Below are positions 7,824 to 8,916 of a stretch of DNA of 8,916 nt, one piece after another. How positions within the stretch are numbered: the first letter of the stretch is position 1; each line of letters starts with the position of its first letter. The stretch comes from an uncultured Tannerella sp. (lineage in GTDB: Bacteria > Bacteroidota > Bacteroidia > Bacteroidales > Tannerellaceae), in contig CALHPT010000334.1 of NCBI GenBank assembly GCA_938036405.1, positions 1 through 8,916 on the forward strand, read 5' to 3'. Both the position numbers and the translations under genes were made by a program. Under the pieces are notes generated by a model. That model saw only the letters and a program-made list of their open reading frames with translations, made no database searches and was not told the origin of the DNA.

Positions 7824-7868
7824 ACTGATATCTTCCTGTTGAACGTCATGACAAGGACGGCGACCACC
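7644..7868. repeat. 15-bp direct repeat pair around the small membrane protein gene
   Basis: AGGACGGCGACCACC occurs at 7644-7658 and again at 7854-7868, exactly 210 nt apart. The copies lie in the 3' end of the small gene and in its upstream region. Because 210 is a multiple of three, both copies read GGRRP in the gene's own frame. Only the first copy is inside the predicted 64-residue protein. Confidence 0.6.
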
Positions 7869-8058
7869 CTCACCATAGGCCCAGTCCCAGCCTCGCTGAA
7901 GCACATCCGGGACCATCTCTACGCAGGACTCTCACCCTCCGGGGGTATTGACACCTGACGCGGCGGCATTCTCAGCGTCGTTCCACCGGCTGCGGCTTCA
8001 CAGAAGACCCACAAGGTCAACCTACGTCTGGCATACACGGGGCCGACACGGTTGAGTC
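7824..8058. other. Divergent intergenic region
   Basis: These 235 nt separate the minus-strand small membrane protein from the plus-strand glycosidase gene and must hold both promoters. A perfect TTGACA lies at 7948-7953 on the plus strand, but no acceptable -10 box is found 16-18 nt on. CCTCCGGGGG (7937-7946) is a short GC palindrome-like run. I see no RNA gene and no convincing ORF. Confidence 0.35.
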
Positions 8059-8916
8059 ATGCACAGCTCCGACACCCTCAGCCCGCCCGAGTCGCCCCAG
8101 TCCGGCCAGGACCACGACTCCGGCCGGCACGACCGCTCCTCGAAGTCCAGCAAGCACCCGCGCCGCCGCTTCCTCCTGGGCGGCGCCGCCGTCCTGGGTC
8201 TGGCCGCCACCGGCACCAGCGCCTGGGCGCTCAACCGCTTCGTCATCGACCATGTCGAGGTCAACGACGTCACCGCTCTGGAGGCCAAGGCGCAGAACGC
8301 CGCCGCCTCGGCGACCCCGGCCACGAACGTGACGGTCGGGGACAGCTCCTACTCCTCGTCCAACACAAGCATCGAGATCCAGCAGGTCTCCACCGGCTCG
8401 GGCAGCGACACCGTCACCTACTACGTGGCCGACGTCAAGCTCACCAACGCCACCGACCTGCGCAGCGCCTTCGCCAACAACTCCTACGGCACCAACATCG
8501 TCGCCAAGCCCAGCGCGATGGCCTCCGAGCACGACGCGATCCTGGCCATCAACGGCGACTACTACGGCTTCCGCAGCGACGGCATCCTCATCCGCAACGG
8601 CGTCATCTACCGCGACAGCGGCACGCGCGACGGCATGGCCTTCTACAGCGACGGGCGCGTGGAGGTCTACGACGAGACCACCACCAAGGCCCAGACGCTT
8701 CTGGACGCGGGGGTGTGGAACACGCTGTCCTTCGGGCCGGCGCTGGTCAACGGCTCCAAGGTGCTCTCCGGCATCGACCAGGTCGAGGTGGACACGAACG
8801 TCGGCAACCACTCCATCCAGGGCCAGCAGCCGCGCACCGCCGTGGGGTGGGTGGAGACGAACCACCTCAAGCTCGTCGTCGTCGACGGCCGCAACGAGGG
8901 CTATTCGCGCGGCGTG
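8059..8916 (+). CDS. NAGPA-family phosphodiester glycosidase, exported (3' truncated)
   Basis: The frame is open from the ATG at 8059 to the window edge (286 codons, no stop), with an in-frame TGA at 8053-8055 just before it, so this ATG is the first possible one. A 34-residue polar N-terminus leads to PRRRFLLGGAAVLGLAATG (34-52). This is a twin-arginine-like motif (RRxFL) plus a hydrophobic helix, predicting export or a signal anchor. The domain that follows matches the phosphodiester glycosidase (NAGPA) fold: AINGDYYGF (163-171) with its Asn-Gly-Asp core, GILIRNGVIYRD, FGPALVNGSK (225-234), PRTAVGW (258-264) and VVDGR at 274-278 followed by the start of the glycine-rich block. Family members cleave sugar phosphodiesters, and bacterial ones are linked to exopolysaccharide or wall-glycan turnover. 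The native substrate here is unknown. The N-terminus carries no good Shine-Dalgarno site. Codon use is strongly GC-biased, as in the neighbouring actinobacterial genes. Confidence 0.82.
   Translation, partial: MHSSDTLSPPESPQSGQDHDSGRHDRSSKSSKHPRRRFLLGGAAVLGLAATGTSAWALNRFVIDHVEVNDVTALEAKAQNAAASATPATNVTVGDSSYSSSNTSIEIQQVSTGSGSDTVTYYVADVKLTNATDLRSAFANNSYGTNIVAKPSAMASEHDAILAINGDYYGFRSDGILIRNGVIYRDSGTRDGMAFYSDGRVEVYDETTTKAQTLLDAGVWNTLSFGPALVNGSKVLSGIDQVEVDTNVGNHSIQGQQPRTAVGWVETNHLKLVVVDGRNEGYSRGV

Noticed and set aside
7540..7842. 100-codon plus-strand ORF over the small membrane protein gene
   Set aside because: No ribosome-binding site and no hydrophobic or motif pattern. The minus-strand reading has both a ribosome-binding site and two clean membrane segments.
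8017..8865. 282-codon minus-strand ORF opposite the NAGPA gene
   Set aside because: Shadow of the GC3-biased plus-strand gene. No ribosome-binding site and no recognisable domain, while the plus strand has NAGPA motifs in order.

Overview
The window appears to join DNA from two unrelated bacteria. Positions 1 to about 5,030 look like a moderately GC-rich member of the Bacteroidota (Porphyromonas/Tannerella-like). The support is a gamma-alpha fused KorA next to KorB, an LptB body of the type seen in that phylum, a TAnnTTTG-type promoter element and little use of Shine-Dalgarno sites. Positions from about 5,065 to 8,916 look like a high-GC actinobacterium (Actinomyces-like). This part has clearly higher GC (45 of 60 bases in 5221-5280, against 34 of 60 in 4861-4920), strong GC third-position bias, a lipoprotein/FecCD iron-type ABC operon with a DtxR-like box, and a Tat-type exported phosphodiester glycosidase. 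Both groups share the mouth, so an oral metagenome is a reasonable but unproven source.

Layout, left part. Positions 2-634 (+) hold the 3' end of an AT-richer SGNH-hydrolase-like gene, probably from a surface-glycan locus. A bidirectional terminator at about 750-791 separates it from a minus-strand block. Read in the direction of transcription, that block is: LptB-like ATPase body (ending at 4421), shikimate kinase aroK (4317-3775), korA (3718-1850) and korB (1847-831). KorA and KorB form 2-oxoglutarate (2-oxoacid):ferredoxin oxidoreductase, and korB starts 2 nt after the korA stop.

Layout, right part. Still on the minus strand, a metal/siderophore-type ABC uptake operon runs from an iron-regulated-looking promoter at about 7461-7504 through a substrate-binding lipoprotein (7418-6252), a FecCD-type permease (6252-5152) and the first codons of the ATPase (from 5155). 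Next come a 64-residue membrane protein (7823-7629, minus) and, divergently on the plus strand, the 5' part of a NAGPA-family gene (8059 to the right edge) that has no stop inside the window.

The most notable feature is the join. The uptake operon's ATPase gene starts normally, with an ATGA overlap with the permease. At the Walker A codons (about 5027-5065) it continues in frame as a Bacteroidota LptB. The resulting 244-residue ORF looks intact but is most simply a hybrid created at a conserved P-loop sequence, by misassembly or a chimeric template. It should not be read as a new transporter unless reads are shown to span the join. I found no CRISPR array, tRNA, rRNA or transposase.
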